A stretch of DNA of 64,000 nucleotides from Microbacterium sp. RURRCA19A (GTDB lineage: Bacteria > Actinomycetota > Actinomycetes > Actinomycetales > Microbacteriaceae). The stretch is taken from positions 186,001 through 250,000 of the forward strand of contig NZ_FTNQ01000003.1 of NCBI RefSeq assembly GCF_900156455.1. Reading direction: 5' to 3'. Below the pieces are notes generated by a model. That model was not told the DNA's origin and searched no databases. It was given only the letters and a program-made list of their open reading frames with translations. A program made the position numbers and the translations under genes. How positions within the stretch are numbered: position 1 is the stretch's first letter; each line of letters begins with the position of its first letter. This document shows positions 6,713 through 15,421 of this stretch, in pieces.

Positions 6713-9700
6713 CCGTTCAGGTCGAGGGGCTCGGTGGAGGTGCCGGGCTCGCCGGAGTCGTCCGGTGCGGCGCCGAGGAGTTCCGCGATCCGGGATGCCA
6801 CTCCCGCGGGGTCGCTGTACAGATCGAACGCGTGCACCCGCACGTAGTGCCAGCCCAGGCGACGCAGGATCTGCGGGCGCAGCCGCAGGGTCTCGCGCAG
6901 CGACTCCCCGATCGTCTCGGGATCGCTCTCGGCGACGACCGCCTTGCCGCGATGACGCGCGACGAGCGGCAGAAGCCCGCGGTAGTCGAGGTCCACCTCG
7001 ATGCCGAGACGGCGCAGCTCGCGCGCGAGCGCGCGGGTGAGCGGGTCCGCCAGGTCTTCCAGGCGCGCGTCACGACCGCGGCCGGCCAGGTTGCCGAGGA
7101 TCCCCATGAGGGTCGCGGCGCCGTGCTCGAGGCGCCCGTCATCGAACGCCGACGGGCGGATCGACGACACGATCACCATCGACCGCCGCGCGCGCGTCAT
7201 GCCGACGGTGAGCAGTCGTTCACCGTCCGGCGTCGAGAGATCGCCGAAATCGCTCAGCACGCGGCCGTGCCGGGTGAGCCCGAATCCGAGCGAGAACACC
7301 ACGCGGTCGCGGCTCTCGGCCACGGACTCCTCGAGCGTCAGCACGGCGAAGGGTTCGGCGGCATCCCGCGAGATGAAGGCGGCGACGTCGGAACGTCCGG
7401 CGAGCGCCGCCTCGACGGCCGCGCGCACACGCTCGGCATGCCGCCGACTGGCCGTGACGACCATGAGCGACTCGGAGGCGCGGTTCACCGCGTGCTCGAC
7501 CACCAGGGTCACGACGCGGGCGACCTCGGCATCCGGGCTCTCGACGGCGCCGCTGACCGGGTCGGGCGCGCCGACGCCGTTCTCGACGTAGTCGACGCTC
7601 AGGCTGCCGCGACCGAGGAACGAGCCGGCCCAGGGCAGCGACACGATCTCGCCGCCGTAGAACGCATCGTTGACGAGCTGCGCGAGGTCTTCGCCGCCCG
7701 CGCGGTAGCTGCGCGTGAGCGTCTCGACCGGGAGGAGTTCCGCGATCCGCTCGAACACCGACACACCGTCGAACGGGACGTCGTCGGCCTCGTCGTCCAC
7801 GGCGGGCGCGAGCGACGCGCTGACCCGGAACGGCGTCGGCTTCTGCACGACGGGATCGCCGAACAGCACGATCTGGCGGGCGCGGAGCAGCGCCGGCGCC
7901 GCCTCCGCGAGACACAGGGCCGCGGCATCCGCGATGATCACCGTGTCGAAGGCGAGATCGGTGGGGACGTCGGGAACCTCGTACGGGGATGCCAGCCACA
8001 CCGGCGCCAGCGTGCGCAGGAGCGTAGGAGCGGCCTCCGAGATCTCCTGCGCGGTGTGCAGGCCGTCCTTCAGGGAGGTCTTCAGCGCGGCCGCCTCATC
8101 CGGGTGATCGACGATGCCGATGCGCCACTGCTTCGCGAGCTCGGCCGCGAGCACCGGACCCGCAGCCGCGGCGTGCGCCTCGTCGACCAGACGGAAGTCG
8201 CGCTCGAGTCGATCGACGACGGCGGTGTTGGCGCCGAGCAGCGCGCGATCCGTCCGCAGCAGGTGTTCGAGCGCCGACTGCCACCACGCGAACTCGAGCT
8301 CGTTCCCCACCCGGTCTTCCGGAACGTGGCGCACCGACAGCTCGACCAGAAGCTGCTCGAGGCCGAGCCGGGCGAGTTCGCCGCGCAGCTGCGCGCGCTC
8401 GACGAGGTTGTCGAAGAACGTCGACTCGGCCGCGAGGCCCGCGAGCGTGCGCACGAGGATCTGCACCGGGAGCGTCGCGAGCCGGTCGGAACCCTGGCGC
8501 CCGAGGATCTGGTCGAGTTCGCCGAGCATCGCGTCGACCCGCTGCCAGCCGACGTGCACGTCCGCGAGTCCGAGCGGGACCTCGGGCGTGACGCCCGCAT
8601 CGACGACGCGCTGCCACTCGGTGCGCTGCTGCTGGATGCGCACGAGCGCCTCGTACATGTCGGGCACGTGGACGCCGGGGCGCACGTACTCCTTCGACAG
8701 GCGCCGCAGGCGTCGACGGTTCGGGCCGCTCATCGCGGACGAATCGCGGCGGGGCGAGTGCGCGTCGATGAGTTCACCCAGCGGACGTTCGAACACGGTC
8801 GGACTGAAGCGATCCAGGGACTCCCGAATGCCCTGCAGCAGCTTCAGGTACGCGCCGAGCTCGGAGACCGTCTGGAACGGCCGCATGCGCGTCTGCGCGA
8901 TGAGTTCGTACCCGCGCTCCAGCAGGCGCGGGACGTCCTGCGCGTGCAGCTTCCCGGCCAGGTCGTGCGCGGCACGGGCGTCCTCGGTCCGCGTGAAGCT
9001 CACGCCGTACCAGGGCGAATCGTCGGGGCCGAAACGGAACTCTCCCAGCCGCGCGGCGGTGGCCAGGGCTTTCGCCGCGGCGTCGCGGCGCCCCGCGAGA
9101 CGCTCGAGCGTCGCGAGGTCGAACCGGGCCGTCGTCGACGGCGGCGGCGAGACGGATGCCAGGGCGGTCAAGGCGCGCAGCACGTCCAGGGTCGACACGC
9201 CCAGAGCCAGGTGCGGCTCGGTGACGGCGGACCGGTAGTCCCGCAGCACGGTGCGCAGGCGCACCAGCGCGTCGTCGATCTCGGAGACCTTGGGCTGTGC
9301 AGCCTTCTCGTTGCGGCCGATCGCACGGATGAGGTCGCGGCGCACATGGGTCGGCGACACGGCGAGCCCGGTCAGACCGACACCGGCCAGACGGTGACGG
9401 ATGCCGTCGAGCGTCGAGCGGCGGGCGCTGACGACCAGGACACGCTTGCCCGCGTGCACGCACTGGCCGATCGCGTTGATGACGGTCTGCGTGCCGCCCG
9501 TCCCGGGGAGCGTGTGCACCGCGAGCGAATGACCCGCGGCGATCCGGGCGAGGACCCGCTCCTGCTCGGCGTCCGCGTCGAGGAGGAGGGTGTCGGCCGC
9601 GGGGGTGCGTTCGTCGGGGCTCGTGACGACCGGATCGGCACGGCGCACCGTGATGCGGGCGCGGTCGTCGGGGTGCCCGGCCAGGGCGTTGAGCAGCGGA

Positions 9701-10416
9701 TCGTCGAGATGCTCCGCGGCGCGCGCCATGCCCGAGCCGACGTCGGCGAACGACGAGATGACCAGACGCGGGTGGACGACGAACGTCGGGACGTGCGTCG
9801 TCAGTCGACGGAGGTGGTCGATGACCGGTTGCGGCTTGAACACCCCCTGGTCGTACGCCAGGCTCGCGAGGGCCGTGCTGTCGACAGAGATGCCGAGGTG
9901 CGTACGGAACGCCCGGGCCAACTCGGGATTCATCACGAAGGCCCCGTGGAGCTTGAGCTCGAAATCGCCGTTGTGGCGACGGATGGCGAGCGGCCGCAGC
10001 AGCACGGGCGCGGACCACTCCACTCCCCCGATCTTCCACGCGGCGAGGCCCACGGCCAGGTGCACCGGCTCGAGACCGCGCGCGGTGCGCAGTTCGACGT
10101 TCTTCGCCGTGATGCGCTCGGCGGCGATCCGCGCGGTGCGCAGGGCCACCTCGTCGCGGAACAGGTTGGACAGCAGGGTGGCGCGGCCGGTGATGAACTG
10201 CGGCAGGGAGCCCGGATGGGCCTTGGTGATGTCGATGCCCGCGTCGACCGCGTCGTCGAACCGCAGGAGCGTGGAACGACCGCCGAGGGCGGCGGCCTCC
10301 GCGCGGATGCGGTCGCGCTCGGGGTCGGCGACGTGACGAACCACGATGCCGGGCTCCGACAGTCGCAGCTCGCCCGGATCGATCGACGTCGGAACGTCGC
10401 CTTCGGCGCCCGTCAC
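6709..10416 (-). CDS. degenerate SF1-like helicase with C-terminal nuclease-like domain
   Basis: A 1235-residue protein organised like Upf1/DUF4011-type superfamily 1 helicases. An N-terminal region of unknown fold is followed at about 303-309 by a Walker A-like LPGTGGT, where the usual lysine is Gly308. A long helical insert follows, then the Walker B position reads VIIADAAAL (Ala829-Asp830-Ala831 instead of D-E-A). Next come FGDPVVQKP in place of the Q-rich motif III and RLLTVGMTRARRSMVIVSS as motif VI. Residues about 1110-1215 resemble the REase_MTES_1575/Vsr-like nuclease fold, with Asp1142, Glu1163 and Asp1165 as possible acidic residues. The GTG at 10416 has a GAGGA site 7 bases upstream, and a TAGTCT box lies about 35 bases upstream; GTG 10440 is an alternative. 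ATP hydrolysis looks doubtful. Confidence 0.75.
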   Translation of the reverse strand: MTGAEGDVPTSIDPGELRLSEPGIVVRHVADPERDRIRAEAAALGGRSTLLRFDDAVDAGIDITKAHPGSLPQFITGRATLLSNLFRDEVALRTARIAAERITAKNVELRTARGLEPVHLAVGLAAWKIGGVEWSAPVLLRPLAIRRHNGDFELKLHGAFVMNPELARAFRTHLGISVDSTALASLAYDQGVFKPQPVIDHLRRLTTHVPTFVVHPRLVISSFADVGSGMARAAEHLDDPLLNALAGHPDDRARITVRRADPVVTSPDERTPAADTLLLDADAEQERVLARIAAGHSLAVHTLPGTGGTQTVINAIGQCVHAGKRVLVVSARRSTLDGIRHRLAGVGLTGLAVSPTHVRRDLIRAIGRNEKAAQPKVSEIDDALVRLRTVLRDYRSAVTEPHLALGVSTLDVLRALTALASVSPPPSTTARFDLATLERLAGRRDAAAKALATAARLGEFRFGPDDSPWYGVSFTRTEDARAAHDLAGKLHAQDVPRLLERGYELIAQTRMRPFQTVSELGAYLKLLQGIRESLDRFSPTVFERPLGELIDAHSPRRDSSAMSGPNRRRLRRLSKEYVRPGVHVPDMYEALVRIQQQRTEWQRVVDAGVTPEVPLGLADVHVGWQRVDAMLGELDQILGRQGSDRLATLPVQILVRTLAGLAAESTFFDNLVERAQLRGELARLGLEQLLVELSVRHVPEDRVGNELEFAWWQSALEHLLRTDRALLGANTAVVDRLERDFRLVDEAHAAAAGPVLAAELAKQWRIGIVDHPDEAAALKTSLKDGLHTAQEISEAAPTLLRTLAPVWLASPYEVPDVPTDLAFDTVIIADAAALCLAEAAPALLRARQIVLFGDPVVQKPTPFRVSASLAPAVDDEADDVPFDGVSVFERIAELLPVETLTRSYRAGGEDLAQLVNDAFYGGEIVSLPWAGSFLGRGSLSVDYVENGVGAPDPVSGAVESPDAEVARVVTLVVEHAVNRASESLMVVTASRRHAERVRAAVEAALAGRSDVAAFISRDAAEPFAVLTLEESVAESRDRVVFSLGFGLTRHGRVLSDFGDLSTPDGERLLTVGMTRARRSMVIVSSIRPSAFDDGRLEHGAATLMGILGNLAGRGRDARLEDLADPLTRALARELRRLGIEVDLDYRGLLPLVARHRGKAVVAESDPETIGESLRETLRLRPQILRRLGWHYVRVHAFDLYSDPAGVASRIAELLGAAPDDSGEPGTSTEPLDLNG

Positions 10417-10616
10417 GACGCCGTCCTCAGCTCGCCACACACCTGCCAGACTAAGCCGGGCATCCGCAGAAGGCGCGCAGCGGGCCCGAGTTTCGCGGGA
10501 TTGCGCGACACGCCGGGCGGATCGGCCCTTCCTCCCCCGCCGGAGAAATCGACGGACCGTCCACGGATCAGGCCCGCGACGCGGCGAGGACGAGGGCACG
10601 TGATGAGGATGAGGAA

Positions 10617-11144
10617 ATGAGCACAGCCACCAGCGCCGTCTACGACGCCCCGTTCGCCCCGATCCTCTTGACCTTCGTCGACCACGCTCTCGTCCATCTC
10701 GATGTCGCGCACGACGGGCTCGACATCGCACGCGCCGAGATCGCGCACCGCCTCGGCGTCGTCCCGGATCCCGATCCCACTGCGGCGCGGGACGCGCTGG
10801 ATCAGTTGGACGAGTACTTCGACGGCCGGCGTCGGAGCTTCGAGATCCCGCTCGACTGGCGCCTGGTCGGCGGCTTCACGCGGGCAGCCCTGGAGGCGAC
10901 ACGACGCATCCCGTACGGCGAGGTCGCCTCGTACGGCGAGGTCGCGATCATGGCGGGCTCGCCCGGAGCCGCGCGCGCGGTGGGCACGGCCTGCGCGAAC
11001 ACGCCGTTCTCGATCGTCGTCCCCGTCCATCGCGTGGTGCGCGCCGACGGATCCATCGGTGAGTACGGCGGTCACCCCGAGGTGAAGCACTTCCTGCTCG
11101 ATCTCGAGAACGGCGTCGCCGATCGATTGCGATCCCCGGCGTAG
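10617..11144 (+). CDS. alkyltransferase-like protein (Ogt/MGMT fold, no catalytic Cys)
   Basis: A 175-residue protein of the O6-alkylguanine-DNA alkyltransferase family. The C-terminal DNA-binding domain is clear: IPYGEVASYGEVA, the arginine-finger segment ARAVGTACANTPF (Arg120), then the active-site loop. In the enzyme the loop reads PCHRV, but here it is PVHRVV, with Val137 in place of the nucleophilic cysteine. The rest (ADGSIGEYGGHPEVKHFLLDLE) is normal. Direct repair by methyl transfer should therefore be impossible. By analogy with ATL proteins (PWHR), it may bind alkylated guanine and hand it to nucleotide excision repair. GAGGATGAGGAA precedes the ATG. It is divergent from the helicase-nuclease gene. 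Confidence 0.88.
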   Translation: MSTATSAVYDAPFAPILLTFVDHALVHLDVAHDGLDIARAEIAHRLGVVPDPDPTAARDALDQLDEYFDGRRRSFEIPLDWRLVGGFTRAALEATRRIPYGEVASYGEVAIMAGSPGAARAVGTACANTPFSIVVPVHRVVRADGSIGEYGGHPEVKHFLLDLENGVADRLRSPA

Positions 11145-11155
11145 CGCGCACGGCC

Positions 11156-11190
11156 CGACGAGGCGCGTCGTCGGCGCGCGCGCCTCGTCG
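11156..11190. terminator. hairpin between convergent genes
   Basis: CGACGAGGCGCG at 11156-11167 pairs perfectly with CGCGCCTCGTCG at 11179-11190. It sits between the ends of the alkyltransferase-like gene (plus) and the symporter gene (minus) and could terminate both. There is no U-tract. Confidence 0.5.
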
Positions 11191-11232
11191 CGCGGCCCGG
11201 CACGAGTGCGGACCGGGCGACGAGGACCACCG

Positions 11233-12849
11233 TCAGTGGCTCGACGCCTTCTCGGCGCCGAAGCCGGTGAGCGAGCGCACGTCCATCTCGGCGGCCTTGC
11301 GCGGATCCTCCGCGCGCGTCGAGGTGATCGAGCCGAGCCAGCCGAGGAGGAACCCGAGCGGGATCGACACGATCCCCGGGTTGTTCAGCGGCCAGATCGC
11401 CACCCCCGCGTTCGCGAACACGCTGGTCGGCGTGCCCCAGAACACCGGCGACAGGAAGATCAGCACCAGCGCCGACCCCAGGCCTCCGTACATGCTCCAC
11501 ACGGCACCGCGCGTGGTGAACCGGCGCCAGAAGAGCGAGTACAGAATCGTGGGCAGGTTCGCCGACGCGGCGACGGCGAAAGCCAGCGCCACGAGGAACG
11601 CGACGTTCTGACCCTGCACGCCGATGCCGCCGACGATCGCGAGGACACCGATGACGACGACCGTCCGACGCGCGACCTTGACCTCGCCGTCCGGCGGAAC
11701 GTCGCCCTTCTTGACGACGTTCGCATAGATGTCGTGCGCGAAGGACGCCGCCGCCGTGATCGTGAGCCCCGCCACGACCGCGAGGATCGTCGCGAACGCC
11801 ACCGCCGAGATGAACCCCAGCAGGATCGGGCCGCCGAGCGCGAGGGCCAGCAGCGGCGCCGCCGCGTTCACCCCGCCGGGCGCGGCCAGGATCGCCTCGG
11901 GACCGACCAGGGCACCGGCGCCGTAGCCGAGCACCAGCGTCAACAGGTAGAACAGGCCGATCAGCCAGATCGCCCAGACCACCGATCGACGCGCCTCCTT
12001 GGCGGTGGGCACGGTGTAGAAGCGCATGAGCACGTGCGGGAGACCCGCCGTTCCGAGCACCAGCGCGAGCGCGAGCGAGATGAAGTCCCACGGGTTCGCG
12101 CCGTACTGCAGGCCCGGTCCGAGGATCGCCTCGCCCTTCGGCGACGCGGCGACCGCGCTCTCGAGCAGCGTGTTGAGGTTGAACCCGTTGATCGCGAGAA
12201 CCCAGATGGTCATCACCACGGCGCCTCCGATCAGGAGGAACGCCTTCACGATCTGCACCCAGGTGGTGCCCTTCATCCCGCCGATCAGCACGTAGACGAT
12301 CATCAGGATGCCGACGACCGCCACGACGATGGACTGCCCCACGCGCTCGGTGATTCCGAGCAGCAGCGAGACGAGGCCGCTGGCCCCGGCCATCTGAGCG
12401 AGCAGGTAGAAGAAGCACACCGCCAACGTCGTGATCGCCGCCGCCATCCGCACGGGTCGTTCCTTCAAGCGGAACGACAGGACGTCCGCCATCGTGAACT
12501 TGCCCGTGTTGCGCATGAGTTCGGCGACGAGCAGCAGGGCCACGAGCCACGCCACCAGGAAACCCACCGAGTACAGGAAGCCGTCGTATCCATTGATCGC
12601 GATGGCCCCGCAGATCCCGAGGAACGACGCCGCCGAGAGGTAGTCGCCGGCGATGGCGAACCCGTTCTGCGGTCCCGTGAACGAGCGACCCGCGGCGTAG
12701 TAGTCCGCCGCGGTCTTGCTGTTGCGGCTGGCGCGGATGACGATGAACAGCGTCACCGCCACGAAGGCGCCGAAGATCGAGATGTTGAGGATGGGATTGT
12801 TCTCCACCGTCTGCACGGCTGCGTGGACCGTACCGAAGATCTCGTTCAC
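11233..12849 (-). CDS. cation/acetate symporter of the SSS family
   Basis: Sodium:solute symporter, 538 residues with about 13 membrane helices, probably importing acetate or related short monocarboxylates (ActP/MctC-like). The signature region near the N-terminus, ADYYAAGRSFTGPQNGFAIAGDYLSAASFLG, is typical of ActP, and the central VVWAIWLIGLFYLLTLVLGYGAGA helix pair is also conserved. It overlaps the upstream DUF485 gene by 4 bases, the standard yjcH-actP arrangement. The LuxR-type regulator encoded divergently resembles RamA, the acetate-metabolism regulator of Corynebacterium glutamicum, so control by that protein is likely. The exact substrate is inferred from family and context. Confidence 0.92.
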   Translation of the reverse strand: MNEIFGTVHAAVQTVENNPILNISIFGAFVAVTLFIVIRASRNSKTAADYYAAGRSFTGPQNGFAIAGDYLSAASFLGICGAIAINGYDGFLYSVGFLVAWLVALLLVAELMRNTGKFTMADVLSFRLKERPVRMAAAITTLAVCFFYLLAQMAGASGLVSLLLGITERVGQSIVVAVVGILMIVYVLIGGMKGTTWVQIVKAFLLIGGAVVMTIWVLAINGFNLNTLLESAVAASPKGEAILGPGLQYGANPWDFISLALALVLGTAGLPHVLMRFYTVPTAKEARRSVVWAIWLIGLFYLLTLVLGYGAGALVGPEAILAAPGGVNAAAPLLALALGGPILLGFISAVAFATILAVVAGLTITAAASFAHDIYANVVKKGDVPPDGEVKVARRTVVVIGVLAIVGGIGVQGQNVAFLVALAFAVAASANLPTILYSLFWRRFTTRGAVWSMYGGLGSALVLIFLSPVFWGTPTSVFANAGVAIWPLNNPGIVSIPLGFLLGWLGSITSTRAEDPRKAAEMDVRSLTGFGAEKASSH

Positions 12850-13196
12850 GACTCACCCCGCTCGGCCCGCTCGAGCTCCACACGGAGGTGCTCGGCGCCG
12901 GGATCCAGGCGCCGGTTGGCGTAGGCCACGTAGCCCATCGTGATGGCAAACGTCGTGACGAACTGGCCGAGTCCGAACACCAGACCCACCGTGATGGCGC
13001 CGAACACCGGCTGGGCCATGAAGCCGGGCGCGAACGACGACAGCAGCACGTACACGAAGTACCAGACGAGGAACGCCACGGCCATGGGGAACACGAAGCT
13101 GCGCTGACGCCGCTTCAGCTCCCGGAACGGGGCGGACTCCTCGACCGCGATGTAGTCGACGCCGCCGGGGGCGCCGTCGATCCTTCTATCCGTCAT
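12846..13196 (-). CDS. DUF485 membrane protein
   Basis: A 116-residue membrane protein of the DUF485 (YjcH) family that accompanies acetate symporters. After a polar N-terminus it carries the family segment RQRSFVFPMAVAFLVWYFVYVLL, a short loop, and a second membrane helix VGLVFGLGQFVTTFAITMGYVAYANR, then a charged tail. The start at 13196 has a strong AAGGAGG site; upstream in-frame Met codons do not. Its stop overlaps the symporter start as ATGA. A role in symporter assembly or regulation is inferred from this constant pairing. Confidence 0.92.
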   Translation of the reverse strand: MTDRRIDGAPGGVDYIAVEESAPFRELKRRQRSFVFPMAVAFLVWYFVYVLLSSFAPGFMAQPVFGAITVGLVFGLGQFVTTFAITMGYVAYANRRLDPGAEHLRVELERAERGES

Positions 13197-13335
13197 GTGG
13201 CCTCCTTGCCTCATGAGACCGGTGCCACGCAGCACCGGACGGGGGGAAAACACCGGGTCGGAGAACCTTCCCGATGGTAGGGTCGACGCTACGAAAGGCG
13301 GCGACGAAGCCGTCATCGCCGGAAGTAGGTAGTTC

Positions 13336-14187
13336 GTGGGAGCACCGGCCGCACTCCGCGACGACGCGACGCTCGTGTCGCACGCCGTGACCGAGCTCGC
13401 CCGTCGCACGCACTTCCCCGTCGCCTTCGGCGGCCTCGAGCACGACGGAGCCGTTCACGTCTCGACGGTCGTCGGTGCCCGCACGCGCAGCATCGAAGGA
13501 CTCGTCGTCCATGCCGAGCGGGGGCTCGGCGGCCGGGCGCTCGTCGAACGGCGCCCGCGGCTGGCCCTGGACTACCGCACGGCCCGCACCATCACGCACG
13601 ACTACGATCGCGCGATCCTCGGCGAGGGCATCGCGACCCTGTTCGCCGTCCCCGTCCTGGTGCGCGGCAGCGCCCGCGGCGTCCTGTACTGCGGATCGTG
13701 GGCGCAGGCCCCGCTCGGCGACCGCGAGGCACGCCCGGCGTTCGACATCGCCGGCGAACTCGGCACAGAGCTGCGCGTCCGCGACGAGGTCGACCGGCGC
13801 CTCGCCGCCGCGACCCCCGGCGACGACGGGCTGAGCGCGGGGGCGCGGGAAGAGATCCGGCAGAGCTACGCGCAGTTGCGCAGCATCGCCGCGATCGTCG
13901 ACGACGACCACGTGCGTCGGCGGCTGGAGGAGCTCGAATCCCGGCTCGCCGCCCTCTCCGGCGATGCCGCGGTCGCCCCGGAGGAAGCCGGCATCCACCT
14001 GTCCCGACGAGAGCTCGACGTGCTCTCGTGCGCCGCCGTCGGTGCGACCAACGGCGAGATCGCGGCATCCCTGGCTCTCCGCGAGACCACCGTGAAGTCG
14101 TACCTCGCCTCGGCGATGTCGAAACTGGACGCGTCGACGCGGCACGCCGCCGTTGCCCGCGCCCGTCGGGTGGGCCTGCTGCCCTGA
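13336..14187 (+). CDS. RamA-like LuxR-family regulator with GAF-like sensor
   Basis: Transcription regulator of 283 residues. The N-terminal 150 residues look like a GAF-type sensor (LARRTHFPVAFGG, then GEGIATLFAVPVLVRGSARGVLYCG). A helical linker follows, and the C-terminal LuxR helix-turn-helix reads LSRRELDVLSCAAVGATNGEIAASLALRETTVKSY with the expected spacing. This architecture matches RamA of Corynebacterium glutamicum, which controls acetate uptake and activation genes. It starts with GTG at 13336 behind a GGAAGTAGG-like site and is divergent from the DUF485-symporter pair, which is probably its target. The ligand is unknown. Confidence 0.85.
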   Translation: MGAPAALRDDATLVSHAVTELARRTHFPVAFGGLEHDGAVHVSTVVGARTRSIEGLVVHAERGLGGRALVERRPRLALDYRTARTITHDYDRAILGEGIATLFAVPVLVRGSARGVLYCGSWAQAPLGDREARPAFDIAGELGTELRVRDEVDRRLAAATPGDDGLSAGAREEIRQSYAQLRSIAAIVDDDHVRRRLEELESRLAALSGDAAVAPEEAGIHLSRRELDVLSCAAVGATNGEIAASLALRETTVKSYLASAMSKLDASTRHAAVARARRVGLLP

Positions 14188-14304
14188 GCCGCCCCCTGAG
14201 CGCCCCGTGGGAATCCCCTGGCAACGGCGCCGAGAGCTTGAGAACGCGCCCGATTCTCGGCATCGTGGCTGGCCCCTGACGTCGACACAGAAGGAGAGTC
14301 ACCC

Positions 14305-14589
14305 ATGCTGACGCTCACCGAAGAGGCCACCACCGCCGTCAAGACCATCGCCGCCCAGCTGCCCGACGCCGCCCAGGGCGGTGTGCGCATCGAGGGTGCC
14401 GGCTCGCCGGAGTCGCAGTTCCGGCTGTCCGTCGTCGACGGACCCGAGCCCGAGGACGCCGTGGTGGAGAACTCCGGCGCCCGGGTCTTCCTCGACGCCG
14501 ACGCCGCTCAGGTGCTCGACGACCGCGTGCTCGATGCACAGTTGGACGGGCAGGGTTCCGTCCAGTTCGCGGTGACCACGCAGGCCTGA
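14305..14589 (+). CDS. HesB/IscA-like protein lacking all cysteines
   Basis: A 94-residue protein with the beta-rich fold pattern of the HesB/IscA (Fe-S biosynthesis) family: LTEEATTAVKTIAAQ at the start, VRIEG, then VVENSGARVFLDADAAQVLDDRVLDAQ. Genuine A-type carriers hold iron or clusters through one Cys after the first strands and a C-terminal CGC. None of these is present here; the protein has no cysteine at all, so a scaffold or carrier role in Fe-S assembly is unlikely. AGAAGGAGAG precedes the ATG. It is transcribed alone between the RamA-like regulator and the convergent paa operon. Confidence 0.75.
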   Translation: MLTLTEEATTAVKTIAAQLPDAAQGGVRIEGAGSPESQFRLSVVDGPEPEDAVVENSGARVFLDADAAQVLDDRVLDAQLDGQGSVQFAVTTQA

Positions 14590-14597
14590 GTCCTGTT

Positions 14598-14632
14598 CGA
14601 CGATGCCCCGGCCGCGCGCCGAGGCATCGTCG
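14598..14632. terminator. hairpin between HesB-like gene and paa operon end
   Basis: A perfect 10-bp stem, CGACGATGCC (14598-14607) with GGCATCGTCG (14623-14632), lies in the 61-base gap between two convergent genes, so it can serve as a terminator in both directions. Confidence 0.55.
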
Positions 14633-14650
14633 TGTCCGGCCGCGGACGCG

Positions 14651-15421
14651 TCACCGCCCCCGGAACTCCGGCGAACGTTTCGCCTGGAACGCCGCGAAGC
14701 CCTCGCGGTAGTCGTCCGTCGCCGCGAGCGCGGTCTGCGCCCGGGTCTCGGCCGCCACCACGTCCCACAGCCCGAGCCGTTCGTCGCGCCACCGGGCGAG
14801 GAGGCGCTTGCTCGCCACGAACGCCGCCGTGGGACCCGCCCCAGCCCGCCGCGCGGCCGACATCGTGGCATCCCGCACCTCGTCGGCGGGGAAGACGCGC
14901 GAGAAGAGCCCGGCGCGCACCGCCTCGGTGCCCGTGAGCATCCGCCCCGTGTAGACGAGGTCGAGGGTGGCGTGGATGCCGAGCCGCTCGGCGAACAGCG
15001 CGTGGCCGCCCGAGTCGAGGGTCGCGCCGAGCGCGGCGAACGGCGAGCCGATGCGGGCGTCCTCGGCGACGTACACGACGTCCGTGGCGACGAGGAGCCC
15101 CAGCCCGACGCCGAGGCACGCCCCGTGCGCGACGGCGAAGGTCGGCGCGGGGAACGCGGCGATCCGGTGCAGGAGCGGTTCGAGCGCCCCGTCGAGGTAT
15201 CCGGACACGTCGTCGGTGGCGGGATCGACCCCGGCGATGTCGCGGCCGGCGCAGAACGCCTTCCCCTCCCCGCGCAGCAGCACCGCTCGCGCACCGTCCT
15301 CTTCCGCGCGCGCGAAGGCCGCGGCGAGATCGTGCAGGTCGGCGAGGCCGAGGGCGTTGCGGCGCTGCGGCGCGTCGAGCACGATCTCGGCCACGTCGTC
15401 GGCGAAGCCGTAGGCGATCAT
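14651..15421 (-). CDS. paaG: enoyl-CoA isomerase/hydratase family, PaaG-like
   Basis: Crotonase-fold protein, 256 residues, last gene of the phenylacetate operon. Neither catalytic Glu of true hydratases is present: the loop positions read GVGLGLLVATD and GSPFAALGATLDSGG. The Asp of DSGG, used by PaaG to isomerise ring-1,2-epoxyphenylacetyl-CoA to oxepin-CoA, is conserved. PaaG is therefore the best assignment, acting between the PaaABCE epoxidase and PaaZ. The ATG at 15421 overlaps the paaE stop by 4 bases (ATGA). A family paralogue with both glutamates is encoded at the operon head. Confidence 0.82.
   Translation of the reverse strand: MIAYGFADDVAEIVLDAPQRRNALGLADLHDLAAAFARAEEDGARAVLLRGEGKAFCAGRDIAGVDPATDDVSGYLDGALEPLLHRIAAFPAPTFAVAHGACLGVGLGLLVATDVVYVAEDARIGSPFAALGATLDSGGHALFAERLGIHATLDLVYTGRMLTGTEAVRAGLFSRVFPADEVRDATMSAARRAGAGPTAAFVASKRLLARWRDERLGLWDVVAAETRAQTALAATDDYREGFAAFQAKRSPEFRGR

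Noticed and set aside
6397-10620. A 1407-codon open frame on the plus strand
   Set aside because: It is exactly antisense to the helicase-nuclease gene; the predicted protein is Arg/Glu/Val-rich without domains, as expected from the complement of a high-GC gene. The minus-strand frame has recognisable motifs.
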